Below are positions 1-11,500 of a stretch of DNA of 64,000 nucleotides, piece after piece. The stretch spans positions 702,501 through 766,500 of the forward strand of contig BDSI01000049.1 of assembly GCA_003117195.1 (NCBI GenBank). Reading direction: 5' to 3'. Below the pieces are notes generated by a model. The model was not told the DNA's origin. It made no database searches and saw nothing but the letters and a program-made list of their open reading frames with translations. The stretch comes from Eudorina sp. 2006-703-Eu-15. Lineage: Eukaryota > Chlorophyta > Chlorophyceae > Chlamydomonadales > Volvocaceae. The number at the start of each line of letters is the position of its first letter. The first letter of the stretch is position 1. A program made the position numbers and the translations under genes.

Positions 1-591
1 GTAGAAATGGTCAATGCAAGCCCTCAAACCCTAGGTTTCGCTATTCCTTTGCATGCCACGTAGCCCAAGCGGTCGTTGACCAGAAGACCTTGCCCATGCC
101 CTGCGGTGGTGTTGAGAAAGTATCCACTAGTGCGGTCGGGATGTGGTGATCAGCGCAATGGAGACTTCTCACCGGACTATGGCAGCGGGCGGCCCTCCGC
201 ACAGATCCTGCACAGGCGCACGGGACCACGGCTTTTGTCACCCAGAGAGGGCAAGGGTAGGCAGGTGCTGCCGCGGCTGGCCATCGGTGAAGGAACGACG
301 GCCTATGGGACGGTTGACCTCCTCCCGCTTTGTTTTAGGTCTCGGCTGCTTCCTCAGGGTGATTGAGGTTTCGCTGGCTGAGGCTTGGGAATTTGGCATT
401 GGGGCTGGACTTTGGGGTTGTTTGGAACGAATTGCACGGCGTGGGTGGTCCGTTCCGTGCCTTCCTTTGGGTCAAATGGGCCCACTGGCTCGACCCTCTT
501 CGTTGGGTCTAAGCCTGCTGCGACCATTACTGTCTGGCAGTACATGGATGACAACATCGTTATATCTTCCAACCCGTCGCCATGCTCTGTT
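1..591 (+). other. Intron of the topoisomerase II gene (5' part outside window)
   Basis: No frame in this stretch matches the ATPase or transducer domain of type II topoisomerases. The first recognisable topoisomerase exon begins after an acceptor-like CTGTTCAG at about 584-591. The simplest reading is that the window opens inside a long intron and that the N-terminal exons lie to the left. The open frames seen here on both strands have no recognisable domain. Confidence 0.6.
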
Positions 592-3500
592 CAGGAGAAT
601 GGCGTGCCGCGGTTCTGCGAGCGCATCAATGATCGATGGGAGGTTTGCATTAGCCTCTCGGATGGCTCTTTCCAGCAGGTGAGGGCTGATGTGGACTGCG
701 GGAAACATGTGCCTGGTAGTTGCCTACCTCTTCCCCGTTTCTGCTTGTCGTGCTACAGGTTAGCTTTGTGAACGCAATCTCGACCCAGAAGGGCGGTACC
801 CACGTGGACTACGTCGTGAACCAGATTGTCAAGTGAGTTCTGTTGTACGGCGACCGGCCGTGCGAGCTTGCACCCTTCTCAAGCACCGGTATGCGGACGT
901 GCAGGCACTCGGTCGAGAAATTGAGCAAGAAGACGGCTAAGACAGCGGCTATCAAACCCGCGATGGTCAAGAACCACCTATGGATCTTCCTGAACTGTTA
1001 CGTGGAGAATCCCGCCTTCGATTCGCAGGCAAGTTTGGTTGCAGACGCTGGAAACGTGCGTACTTGTCTACTGACGCGTTCTCGCTCGTGTGCAGACCAA
1101 GGAAACTTTGACACTGCGCGCCACCAGCTTCGGTACGAAGTGCGAACTGCCGGCGCTGCTTATCGATAAAGTTCTCAAGGCGGGGCTCTCGGACAGCATC
1201 GTTAAGTTTGCCGAGTTCAAGAGCCAGAAGGAGCTCAAGAAGGGTGATGGCTCTAAGCGCTCGCGCCTCGTCGGTAAGGACATGGTTGCTTGATATCTTG
1301 CTCAGATGCATCCGGAGGCATCGGTAAGACTTCTGTTTCCACTTCCAACGCCTGCCATTGATTCTATTCGAACGTAGGCATGGCAAAGCTTGATGACGCC
1401 AACGATGCGGGAGGGCCACGGTCAAAGGACTGCACCCTCATTCTCACTGAGGGTGATAGTGCCAAGTCTCTGGCTGTCAGTGGCCTTGGTGTCGTTGGTC
1501 GTAACAAGTACGGCGTTTTTCCACTCAAGGGCAAGCTCCTCAACGTGCGCGAGGCCAGCGCCGCCCAGATCGCATCAAACCAGGAGATTCAGAATATCAA
1601 GCAAATCATGGGCTTGCAACACGGCAAGGTATGCAAATCCGCAATATCTTTTGCGAATCACTGAAGGAGCGCATGTTTCGTAATCCTTATTGTTATGTTG
1701 GCCGGCCGCTGCCCTGTACGGCAGGTGTACGACAACACGTCATCGCTGCGGTATGGACATCTCATGATCATGACCGATCAGGATCACGATGGCTCGCACA
1801 TCAAGGGTCTAATCATGAACTTCCTGCATAGCTTCTTTCCGTCGCTCTTGAGGATTCCCGGGTTCCTCCTTGAGTTCATAACACCCATCGTGAAGGTAAG
1901 CGTAATCGTGCAGCCACCATCACAATGACGGTGAATAATCGTTCAAAACCTCTATCGTGCAGGCCCGCCGTAACGGCCAAACCATGGTCTTCTACACTAT
2001 GCCTGAGTATGAAGCGTGGAAGGAGAGCTTGGACAACAATACGACTGGATGGGAAATCAAGTACTACAAGGGTCTGGGTACCTCGACGAAGGAAGAGGCG
2101 CAGGAGTACTTCTCAAGGTTGGAGCAACACCGCAAGGAGTTCGTGTGGACCGGTGAGATGCCGTTCTCAATGAGTCTGTTGCTGAGCATCGGCTTAACTT
2201 GTAACGGTTACTAACAAGCGCTTTCGCGCGGATCGAACCAGGCGACGAAGACGGGGACGCCATTGAGCTGGCCTTCAGCAAGAAGCGCGTTGACGATCGA
2301 AAGGAGTGGCTAAGCAACTTCGTGCCCGGAACTTACCTGGACCAATCTGCCGACAAGATATCGTACACGGATTTCATCAACAAGGTCAGAAGACAGAGAT
2401 TGCCCCTTTTCCCTGCATTGTTAGGCGGTTGGTTGTGTGTAAGCTCCTTTCATGAATGAATCATGACACACTGGACCCCTTACCCCACCCGGGCGGAACC
2501 TCCCTGTTCTCCATATTCATTCCCTGCAGGAGCTTATCCTCTTCTCACGCGCCGATCTGGACCGCTCAATCCCGTCCATGTTGGACGGTCTGAAGCCGGG
2601 TCAGCGCAAGATTCTCTTTGCTTGCTTCAAGCGCAACCTGAAGAAGGATATCAAGGTGCAAATAAACTCATGGGTGTCTCGCTTGTCTCTCTTGTCTCTT
2701 CATGGGTGTATTGTCGCTGAATGTTTCAACGTGATTGTAACAGGTGGCCCAGCTGTCGGCCTACGTGTCTGAGCATTGTGCTTATCACCATGGCGAGCAG
2801 AGTCTGGCCAGTGCGATTGTTAATATGGCGCAAGACTTCGTTGGCAGCAACAACGTAAACTTGCTGCACCCCAGCGGTCAGTTCGGCACGCGCTTGCAGG
2901 GCGGCAAGGATGCTGCCAGCGCGCGTTACATTTTCACTCGCCTTGAGAAGCTAACGCGCCACCTCTTCAACGAGAACGACGACGCATTGCTGAGCTACTT
3001 GAATGAGGAGGGTCAGCGAATCGAGCCTGAGTGGTAAGGAAAATGCGGGCGTATATAAATGACACTCCTTTTTCTAGTTTGGTCTTTACATGCGTGTGGA
3101 TACATTGCAGGTACATGCCTATCTTACCGTCCGTTCTCGTGAACGGCGCGGAGGGTATTGGTACTGGGTGGAGCACATCCATCCCTAACTACAACCCGCG
3201 CGATATTGTCGCCAACCTGAGGTGAGCTTATGGTTCCAAGCCGAAACGAACCCGACACCATTGGCCTACCACCGTTACTTTATGCCGTGTTCAGGCGCCT
3301 TCTTAATGGCGAAGCGCAGGAGCCCATCCACCCGTGGTAGGTCCGCAGGGGTTGCATCTAGAATGCATTTGGTAGGGGCTCCAACAGGCTACGAAAGTAC
3401 GCCTTCAACTGCCCGGGCCATGAGAGCTGTACCAGCTACCAGATGCGTTATCTTGCCAAACAATTACGGAATGTTGCTGTACAGGTACCGGGGCTTCAAC

Positions 3501-6500
3501 GGAACCATCACCGAAGTGCCCCACAAGTCAGGGTCGCGTTCTTATGTGATCAGCGGCACTGCGACACAGGTGAGTTCCATGAACGAGATTGGAACTAAAT
3601 GTAGCACTTTGAATGCCACCATGGATTCTGCTCTCAGTTAGTTGTCTCACTGACAGACCGGGCAAAACACGATCGAGATCACGGAGCTCCCCGTGCGCAA
3701 ATGGACGCAAGATTACAAGGAATTTTTGGAGGGCTTGCTACGGCCACAAGACAAGGTATGATGAACCGCTGAATCCGTTGTACATTTTAGCTCTGTTGCA
3801 AACCAGCCATATTGATCGCCAATCTGCCTTCCAGGACGAGACTCCACTCATATCCGATTACCTCGAGCACCACTCCGATTCGAACGTCCACTTCGTGGTT
3901 GAGTTGCTGCCGGGCAAGCTGGACGAGCTCATGGCCACTCCGGGCGCGCTCGAGGCCAAGTTCAAGTTGCAAACGAAGATTGCAACAAGTAAGCGCTCTG
4001 TAAAGTTATACATGGACTTGTAGTATACGCAGCACACAGTCCTGCTCCCGGTAAGACTGGTCACTACCACGTCAAATGAGGCCATCATCGCCCCAGTAGT
4101 GACCGATGAAAATGCTGCCAGCGTTCTCCTCATGGCGTAACGGCTGCAAGGTGAACCGTTAGTCCCGACCGGGCGATGTTGCTTCCAGTTGAAGGACACA
4201 CTGTTACCGATGCATCGTGTAGGCAACATGATGCTGTTCGACAAGGACGGCCTGATCAAGCACTACCAGAGCCCGGAGGCTATCATTGCCGAGTTCTTCG
4301 ACTTGCGACTGGAGTATTACGAGAAGCGCCGCATCGCAATGCTCCGTGTAAGTTCACCGATCACCGTCGTGTGATGTTGCAGATGAACCCGTGTACTGCA
4401 CCGTACTATGCAACAAATGCTGAACAGAACTTTTTCCCGACCCTGCCCAGTTCGCACAATTGGATCAGCAGCGCGCCGACAACAGAATCCGGTTCATCCT
4501 GGCGGTTGCTAGCGGCAAGCTGGAGGTTCGCAATCGGAAGCGCGCTGAGCTTGAGCGTGACCTTGAGGCCCAAGGGTTCGACCGCATGAGCAAGACCAAC
4601 GCTGTTGTCAAGGTGAGCCTTACAACCGTCTGGGGGCTGCTGGACTAGAAATTGTTGTTTAAGTACCTCAGCATGAATCCTCACGGCTGCCTTTCTCCAG
4701 GTCTACGACGCACCTGACGCGGAGGATGACGGCGAAACGCCCCAATCGAGGGCGGGTTACGAGTACCTGCTGTCCATGTCAATCCATAGCCTGACCACGG
4801 AGAAGATTGCAGAGCTGAAAAAAGAGAGTGAGAAGGCCGCGGCTCGCGTGGAGTACCTGGCCAGCATCACTGGCCGGCATATGTGGATTGAGGACCTGGA
4901 CGCCTTTGAAGTGGTAAGACAGCTGTACTGTGTACGCACGCGCATACATATGCACGCTCCGCCGCGCACTGTGCCTGCCTCTTAACTTAGCCAGACGTGC
5001 CTATTCAAGGCGATGTGCTGTCACCCTTGCCTCAGGCGTACGACGCTTGGGAATCAGCCGAGAATGCACGTTTGGAGGAGTCCAAGCGGAAGCAGCAGGG
5101 CGCAAAGAAAGGGGCCAAGGCGGTACGACTCGCAGTTCCTTGTTCATGAACTTACATATCCACATTTCTAGGCAAATGATGGTTCAGAGTGAGCTTGGAC
5201 CGGTTGGGTCCTTGCCTCCAGGCTGTGTCAACGGCACCATGGCACAGGTACCAACATGATTTCGGCATTCAATGCGTGCCTTTCTTTTGTGTCCGCAGGG
5301 CGGTGTGAAGGGTCGCACGGTGGCTGCTGGTCGAAAGAAGGCTGGCAAGAAGGTGGACTCAGAAGATGACATGGTGCAGTCTGATTCGGACTCAGACTTT
5401 GAGGTTAAGCGCAAGCCTGCGCCCGTCCAACGAGCAGCGGCCCAGGCCAAAGCCAAGACTGTAGCACCTCCAGTTCCGGCTCCAAAAAGCGAGGCTCCCG
5501 CCACAGCAAAGCCTCCGGCAGCAGAGCAGCCACCTGTCGCATCGAAGCCTGCAAATGTCATGGATCCGGCCGCAGCTGGTGCTGCCACGAGACCTCCAGC
5601 CCGCAGGGCTGCCGCCACCGGTGCAGCACGCCGGAAGCAGATCCTGGACAGCGAGGACGACAGTGACATGGAAAAGAGTGCTTCAGAGGGCTCGGAAGAC
5701 GACGGCAAACTGCAGCCGAGGCGCGCACCCGCTGGCAAGGCGCCGGCAGCGCAGCCTGTGAAGCCAGCACCCGCAGGTCGGGGCCGGAAGCCGAAACCCC
5801 TTCCGTCTAACTCGCAGATCAGCGAGGAGGCGAGCCAGGGCGACAGCCGCAGCCAGCCTGACCCGGAGACTGCAGGGCTTGCGACTCGCCTTGCAGGTAA
5901 GGGGAGTGTGTTGGTTGGCTGGTAGTTCATTCTTACTGTGCGTTGGGCCTTGCATGATAACTGCAATTTGATTTTCGCCATTTGCAGACCGATTGCAAAG
6001 CCAGTTGAACTTGAAGAAGCCCACGGCTGCGGGGACATCAAAGCCCTCGGCGGTGCAATTGGAAGACGAAGATGAAGTGAGCTCGCCGATGCCTGGCGCC
6101 AAAACGGCGGCAAATGCGGTACGTCCCGCCAGTTTGTACGTTGTTGTCGGTCTGCCCACGTTGATGGCCGTGTCTTGTTTGTGCAGGTGGTTGCGCCAAA
6201 GGCTGCTACAGCGAGAGGCCGCGGCAAGACTGCGGCTGCCACGGCGAAGCAGCCAGGTGGGGTCTTGTTATCTGAACTCGCTCAGCATGAGAATTGTTGT
6301 GATGGGTTTTTTGCAATCTTTCGCTATGCAGCGAAACGCAAGGGGGCGGCTGCCAAGAGGCAGGACTCTGAGGAAGAGGATGTGAGTGAGGATGACACCA
6401 GCGACGACGTGGACGAGACGTTCGAGCTCACAGCTCCATCACCCGCAGTCGCCCCGAAGGTATGCACGCTGAATACACACAGACCACCTGGGCTGTACAT

Positions 6501-6916
6501 GGGCTGGGTCGGGCGGGTTCTTTTCCTAAACACAGAAGGTATAATTCGCCACAGTATCATGGTATGGATTGCAGCTTGAACCGTTGAACGTGGATTTGCA
6601 GAAAACCGAGCGAGCCGTTTAGGAAGCAAGTAGCCGTTATCTCTCTGTGCTGTCTCTCTTGCCGACTCGGTATATGATCGCCTTACTGGTGCAGGGCAAG
6701 AAGGGCCGCGTCGGACCATCTCCTCTGGGTATTAAGGCTCTGGCGCGCACTGGCCCGGGCGGAGTTGTCGGTCCTGCGCCCATGGCGTCTGTGCCTGAGG
6801 AACGACCCCAGCGGGCGCGACGGGCGGCAGCCGCTAAGGCAACATACGTCGTGGACAGCTCTGATGAGGACGATGTAGCGGAGAAAGACAGTGACTTTGA
6901 GGTCATTTCTGACTAG
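592..6916 (+). CDS. TOP2: DNA topoisomerase II (5'-partial)
   Basis: Eukaryotic type IIA topoisomerase, which passes duplex DNA through a double-strand break in the nucleus. Exons in order encode the end of the transducer domain (VSFVNAISTQKGGTHVDYV, 759-832), the TOPRIM domain with EGDSA (about 1449) and TDQDHDGSHIKGL (about 1771), the winged-helix and tower regions, and the catalytic tyrosine in SARYIFT (TAC at 2927-2929). A coiled-coil region follows, then a long acidic and lysine-rich tail from about 5299. Clear exons include 592-678, 759-832, 905-1028, 1096-1274, 1378-1628, about 1724-1893, 1964-2151, 2240-2383, 2529-2655, 2744-3033, 3111-3221, 3485-3570, 3657-3755, 3835-3989, 4223-4347, 4450-4612, 4702-4913, 5036-5123, 5299-5895 and 6694-6916. 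The TSNMMLFD join at 3989/4223 matches the family. The intron after 1028 has a GC donor. The tail holds DSDFEV twice, the second next to the stop. Tail exon borders (5.9-6.7 kb) are less certain. The ATPase domain is outside the window. Confidence 0.95.
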
Positions 6917-8592
6917 TTGCTGATAAGTTGTTCATCCTCTGATGAGCTGGCCCAGAAACCATGAAGCATTATGCTGCTGGATCAGTATGATTAAGTGAAT
7001 GTATGTGCGCGTGTGGTCAGTGTGAGCCGCTGGGCGTGCACCGCGTGTTGTGGTTGCCTACCAGCGCATACGCTTTCGAGATGCCCGGCATTTCCCTGGT
7101 ATCCATGTAAGCGCGCGATGTGGCATTCCGTACAGCATTTGTCACTCTTGCAGCGTTGCTGGGTGGCGCATTGGCAAATGGTGGGGGTGCAACAACGGAT
7201 GAAGGTCGCATGTCGATGTAGGAGATTTGGAAAGGAACATGACGGATATCAAAGCAGGAGGCCGCGAACAATTTGGTGTTACAAACATGATCAATGACGT
7301 CCACAATGTCAGCCACGTGTCCTCTGGGGCCCCAAGACTTGTCATCCTCTTAAGGATGGGCCCCCACTCTTGGCCGCCTCTGAACCTGCTCGTTGAACGC
7401 AATCGCATACGGTCCCTTTCCTCCAATGCAACGTGATAAGGTAAGGTCAGTAGCGGTGTTGTTGGTGGCGATGACTGGACTTCTTCTATGCACACGTGAA
7501 CAGATACCCTGAGACCAGACCGTCCTATGACAAAATGCTCGTACAGATTTGTGACGGGCGTCAAGCCGCGTTTGCTGTTTGGTTTGGCGTTCATTTTAGG
7601 CATCACAGGCGCGAAATTGCAAGTAGCCCGGCTCCCTCCCCGCCATGTGATTCGGCGGGTCTGGCGCGGTTTCCCGGAGCGGCAATCCTGGCGCGCCGGT
7701 AACCTGGTGTGTTGGCCGGTATGGCGGCATGAACCCCCCGCGGGTGATGGAGGATGGGTGCGCAATCCTTGGTAGGGGTTGATGAGATGAGGCGCCTACG
7801 AGTTATCTGGGCCCGTTGGAACACCGGGTGTTCCACCTTGTAACGGTTGCTACTAAGTAGCCGGCAGCTCCACGTAAACATGGATGTCCAAAAGGAAAGC
7901 GGACGTCTAGGGGCTTGTCGTAAGGCAAGCCTGAAAGAAGAGGCAGTGCATGCACGGTCGGGGGGCGTCCTTCCCGTGTCTTCATTTGGGACTTTCCTTA
8001 GCGCCGTTTGGCCCGTTGGCTCAACCCTCCTGGAGTTCTGGACCTTGTCGTAACTTCATGCCTGGTCGGGTAGATCCTGGTAGGTGTGTGGTTTGTGTTT
8101 TACCTGTGCGGAGTTCTACTGCGGTACCAATACACTGGCTGTGTTCCACAGGGCGGCATGCCGCAGGCATTTCAGCGAAGCATCGGTCACACGATTTTCG
8201 GGTTTCGGAGCGAGCCTGGCTGTACAGCAAGATGAAAATAAATGGTATGGTACCATTGTGACATGATTGAATTAATTAACATAGTCAGAAAGTCTTCTAG
8301 GGTCCTGTTATCGTTGGTGCAGGAAACCTGAATGAAGACGTTTTGCGGGAAAGAGACCGAGCTACATTGCCACCGCATTCGTACGGAACTTCAGTCACTT
8401 TCCAGCAGTTTTCAATTGTGAAGACGTTAACTGCTGCGATCTCAAGGTGTCTGTTTCTGAGCGTTTAACTTGTAGCGGTCTGGGAGACTGCGCACACGAC
8501 TGCAACTTTGTCTATGGCTGGAACTCCATGATTGCTTGGATTTAGAGCTAGTTCGGGGCGCACTGCCCTGAAGGAAGGAAGAAAGGACGGCC
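6917..8592. other. Intergenic region, topoisomerase II 3' flank and SAC9 upstream
   Basis: About 1.7 kb between two genes on the same strand. A possible TGTAA poly(A) signal lies near 7107, about 190 nt past the topoisomerase stop. Open frames on either strand (for example 7142-7765 minus) show no domain, no exon-like splice structure and no low-complexity signature of coding sequence. The SAC9 promoter should lie in the right-hand part, but I recognise no specific element. Confidence 0.6.
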
Positions 8593-11500
8593 ATGAGCGC
8601 CTCCGCTTCTAGCACACCGGACGCTGGCCGGGCGCTGCTGGTTCACAGCACGGTCAAGCAGCGGTACTATATCGTGGCGAGGGGATATGGAAGGTGAGGC
8701 TACAGAAGGCACAGTGGAGTTCTTGACAAATTTGGTGCCAACTCTTTTCCCTTTGACGGCAGATGCCAGGCGCAAGTGCTGCGAATAGCGCAGCATTCTG
8801 GCAAGCTTCAGTTTACCAAAACGAAGGGGCAAGATATCTTCGACTCAGAGGTATATGGACGTGCAGGCCTTGTTGGACACGGTCGCTTGTTGAAACTGTG
8901 TAGTATGGCACCGCCTGCAGATGGCTGCGCTCGAACACTTAAAGGCAGTGGATGGGCCAATCCAGGTATGCCTATTTCCGGTGTTTCCGGCAATATGTCA
9001 GTCCACACAGCACGTGGGATACCGACAGTCTGCAAGCGGAAACTTTCCTGTGTGCCCCCAGGTTCTCACGTCTGCGCCTTACATCTTGGGGTACGTGGTT
9101 ATTGGGCCCTGGGGCCTGTTGCTCGTGGCCGAGAAGTTTCGGGTGTCAGCCGTCCTACCGGGTAACCACGAAGTGAAGACGGTCACGAAGTCTCACTGGC
9201 TCAAGATCCCGTTGCAAATTAACCTTTCTATGCAGTCTGTTCAGGTACGCAAGAGGAAAGGTGTACGGCAATCAGTAAGCCAACCCTATGTTTAGTCCTG
9301 TACTACATGTCAGCCATCTGACACTGGCCATCAATGCACCTCCCGTTCTCCCGGGCTTCCGAATACGTTTTGTTTGGATGTTACGAAAAAGTTAACTGCA
9401 TCGCAGGCGCCGGAAGCCGGTGCGAAGGACGAGAAGGCCATGAAAGATGAGATTGAGAAGGGGATTGAGCGGCTGCTGGCGTTTCCCATTGACGGTACGG
9501 GCTTGACCAATAGGAACGATTTCGGCGGTTGCAGCTTCACGGTGTTGTTGTAATGCACGCATTTCGACAATCCTGACCCCACCCGTCTTGGCGACACCTT
9601 GGATGACCGCACAGCTTGGCTGCCAATATTCCAGGGGCACACTTTCTATGCGACACCCTGGACATCACGCGGCCATTTCCGTCGTACCGCTCCGTCAAGG
9701 AACCGAGCTGGGACTTCGTGTGGAATCGGTGGATGTCGGCGCCGTTCAGGAACCTCGGACTGGATCACTTGTGCCCGCCGCTACTGCAGGTTGGTTGGGA
9801 CACGTCTACTTGGTTCAATATTGGCGCGCAAGCGTGGCCAGAACTCGCATGGGGTCCGCCGAAGATGAGTATAGCATGACAGTCAAGGAATCCCTATGGG
9901 CATGCATGCCGACAACGCCAACTGTGGGAAACGGTGCATACGTAAAAGCGCATAACGAAAGGTAAAGCGTGAACGTGTCGGCGGGGACATTAAAAGGTTG
10001 GTTGGGGCATGGTACCACGTAGGCACATTTTCGTGTGATGGTTGGCATATACCCTGGAAGGGAGATCGCATCTAATTTTAGGAGGTCGCAATTGATCTTT
10101 CCATCCGTTGTACGGAACCGCTGCGCGTGGGATGCGATGCAGGGGTTGTGCGAGTCGCGCCCATTAGAGGACTTCGATAACGCTAAGTACTGGATCGCCT
10201 GCATCAGCCGCCGTGGCTGCTTGCACCCCGGTCCGCGGTACAAGGCGCGGGGGCTGAACGACTACGCCGAACCAGGCAACGAACTGGAGGTTGAGCAGGT
10301 ACGGCCGACAGAAGATGGGCCCTGCAACTGGAGGCGCTTAGCTGCAATCACAGTGTTGTGACAGCTGAACCTGCATGGAACGCGTCTGGGCAGTCGGGGC
10401 TTCGGGACGTATCAGCACCGTGACGATGTGTTATATGTAGTTCCTGGACCCGCGCAAAGTTGACGACACTTTCCTCAGCGAAAACGGATTTGTTGTTGAT
10501 GTTGCGATGCGCACCCCAAGCACTCGCTGCAATGCCATCCGTCATTGCGCGCGGGATCCTATACACAGGGTGCAACAGCGACTGCATACTTGCGGCCATT
10601 CAGTAGATTATCCGTGTGGCCGCTGCTCTCCGGCCCTCGGACATGAGCCTGGACGGACAAACACGCGTGCATCACCCACTAGTGCACACATACTGGCAGT
10701 AAACTAATGCGGCGCCGCGACAGATATCATCCGCCTTATGTCTTTCCTAGTTTACGGTTTTGTTGTAGTTTATGGTTTGTGGTACTTGTGCTTAAACGCG
10801 AGTGAATCCCGTTGCAGGTGATCTGGCGGCAACAGCAGCGTGATGGGCGTCTCCTGCTGTGGAGCCGGTACACGTGGCGGCGCGGGAGCGCACCGCTGTG
10901 GTGGGGCGTCAGCATAAAGAACAACGGTATTGGCGAGGCGGAAATCAAGATTCGGCCACACAACACCTTCAAAGGTTCCAAACGGTGAGCTGCGAGTTTG
11001 AGATGGCAGGGGCGTGCTTTATGGTTACGGCCACACCCTTGCAGCCGTAATCATAAAGCGGCATTGAAGGCATGAAAGGTGTAATGGCACGATGGGATCA
11101 ATCAGTCTTGCCGATACACACTTATTCTGAGGATTATGCCCCCAGGTACGTGCGGCGTCTGCAAGAACGTTACACACCCAATCCGCAGCTTGACCCCGAC
11201 CCACCGGTGGCCGGCGCGGACGGCGACCTTTCTCGGCATGTACCGGTGACGTTCGTGAGCTTGCTCCGCAAGGGGTTGCCGGATCGCGACCGCTCCGAGG
11301 CGAAGCTGGCGTCGTCGTTTGACTTCGTAAGTGCCACAGCTGGGTACGAATATGGTCGGGAAAGCACATGCTTTTGGCCAATAGCCACGACGCTGATCAC
11401 GACTAAGCATTCATTTACTTGCGATCTCCTGGTGTATTTAGGTTCTTGTACCTAAGCGGGGCGGGGAAGGATTCCTTTTAGCCGTATCAACACTTATGAT

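Noticed and set aside
5184..6242. Long minus-strand open frame (352 codons) opposite the topoisomerase II tail
   Set aside because: It is the antisense of Ala/Pro/acidic low-complexity coding sequence and has no domain or splice structure of its own.
10441..10511. Possible SAC9 exon reading [16 protein letters not shown]
   Set aside because: The flanking exons join directly (GNELEVEQ then [10 protein letters not shown]), matching the family without it. It could be an alternative exon, but nothing supports that.
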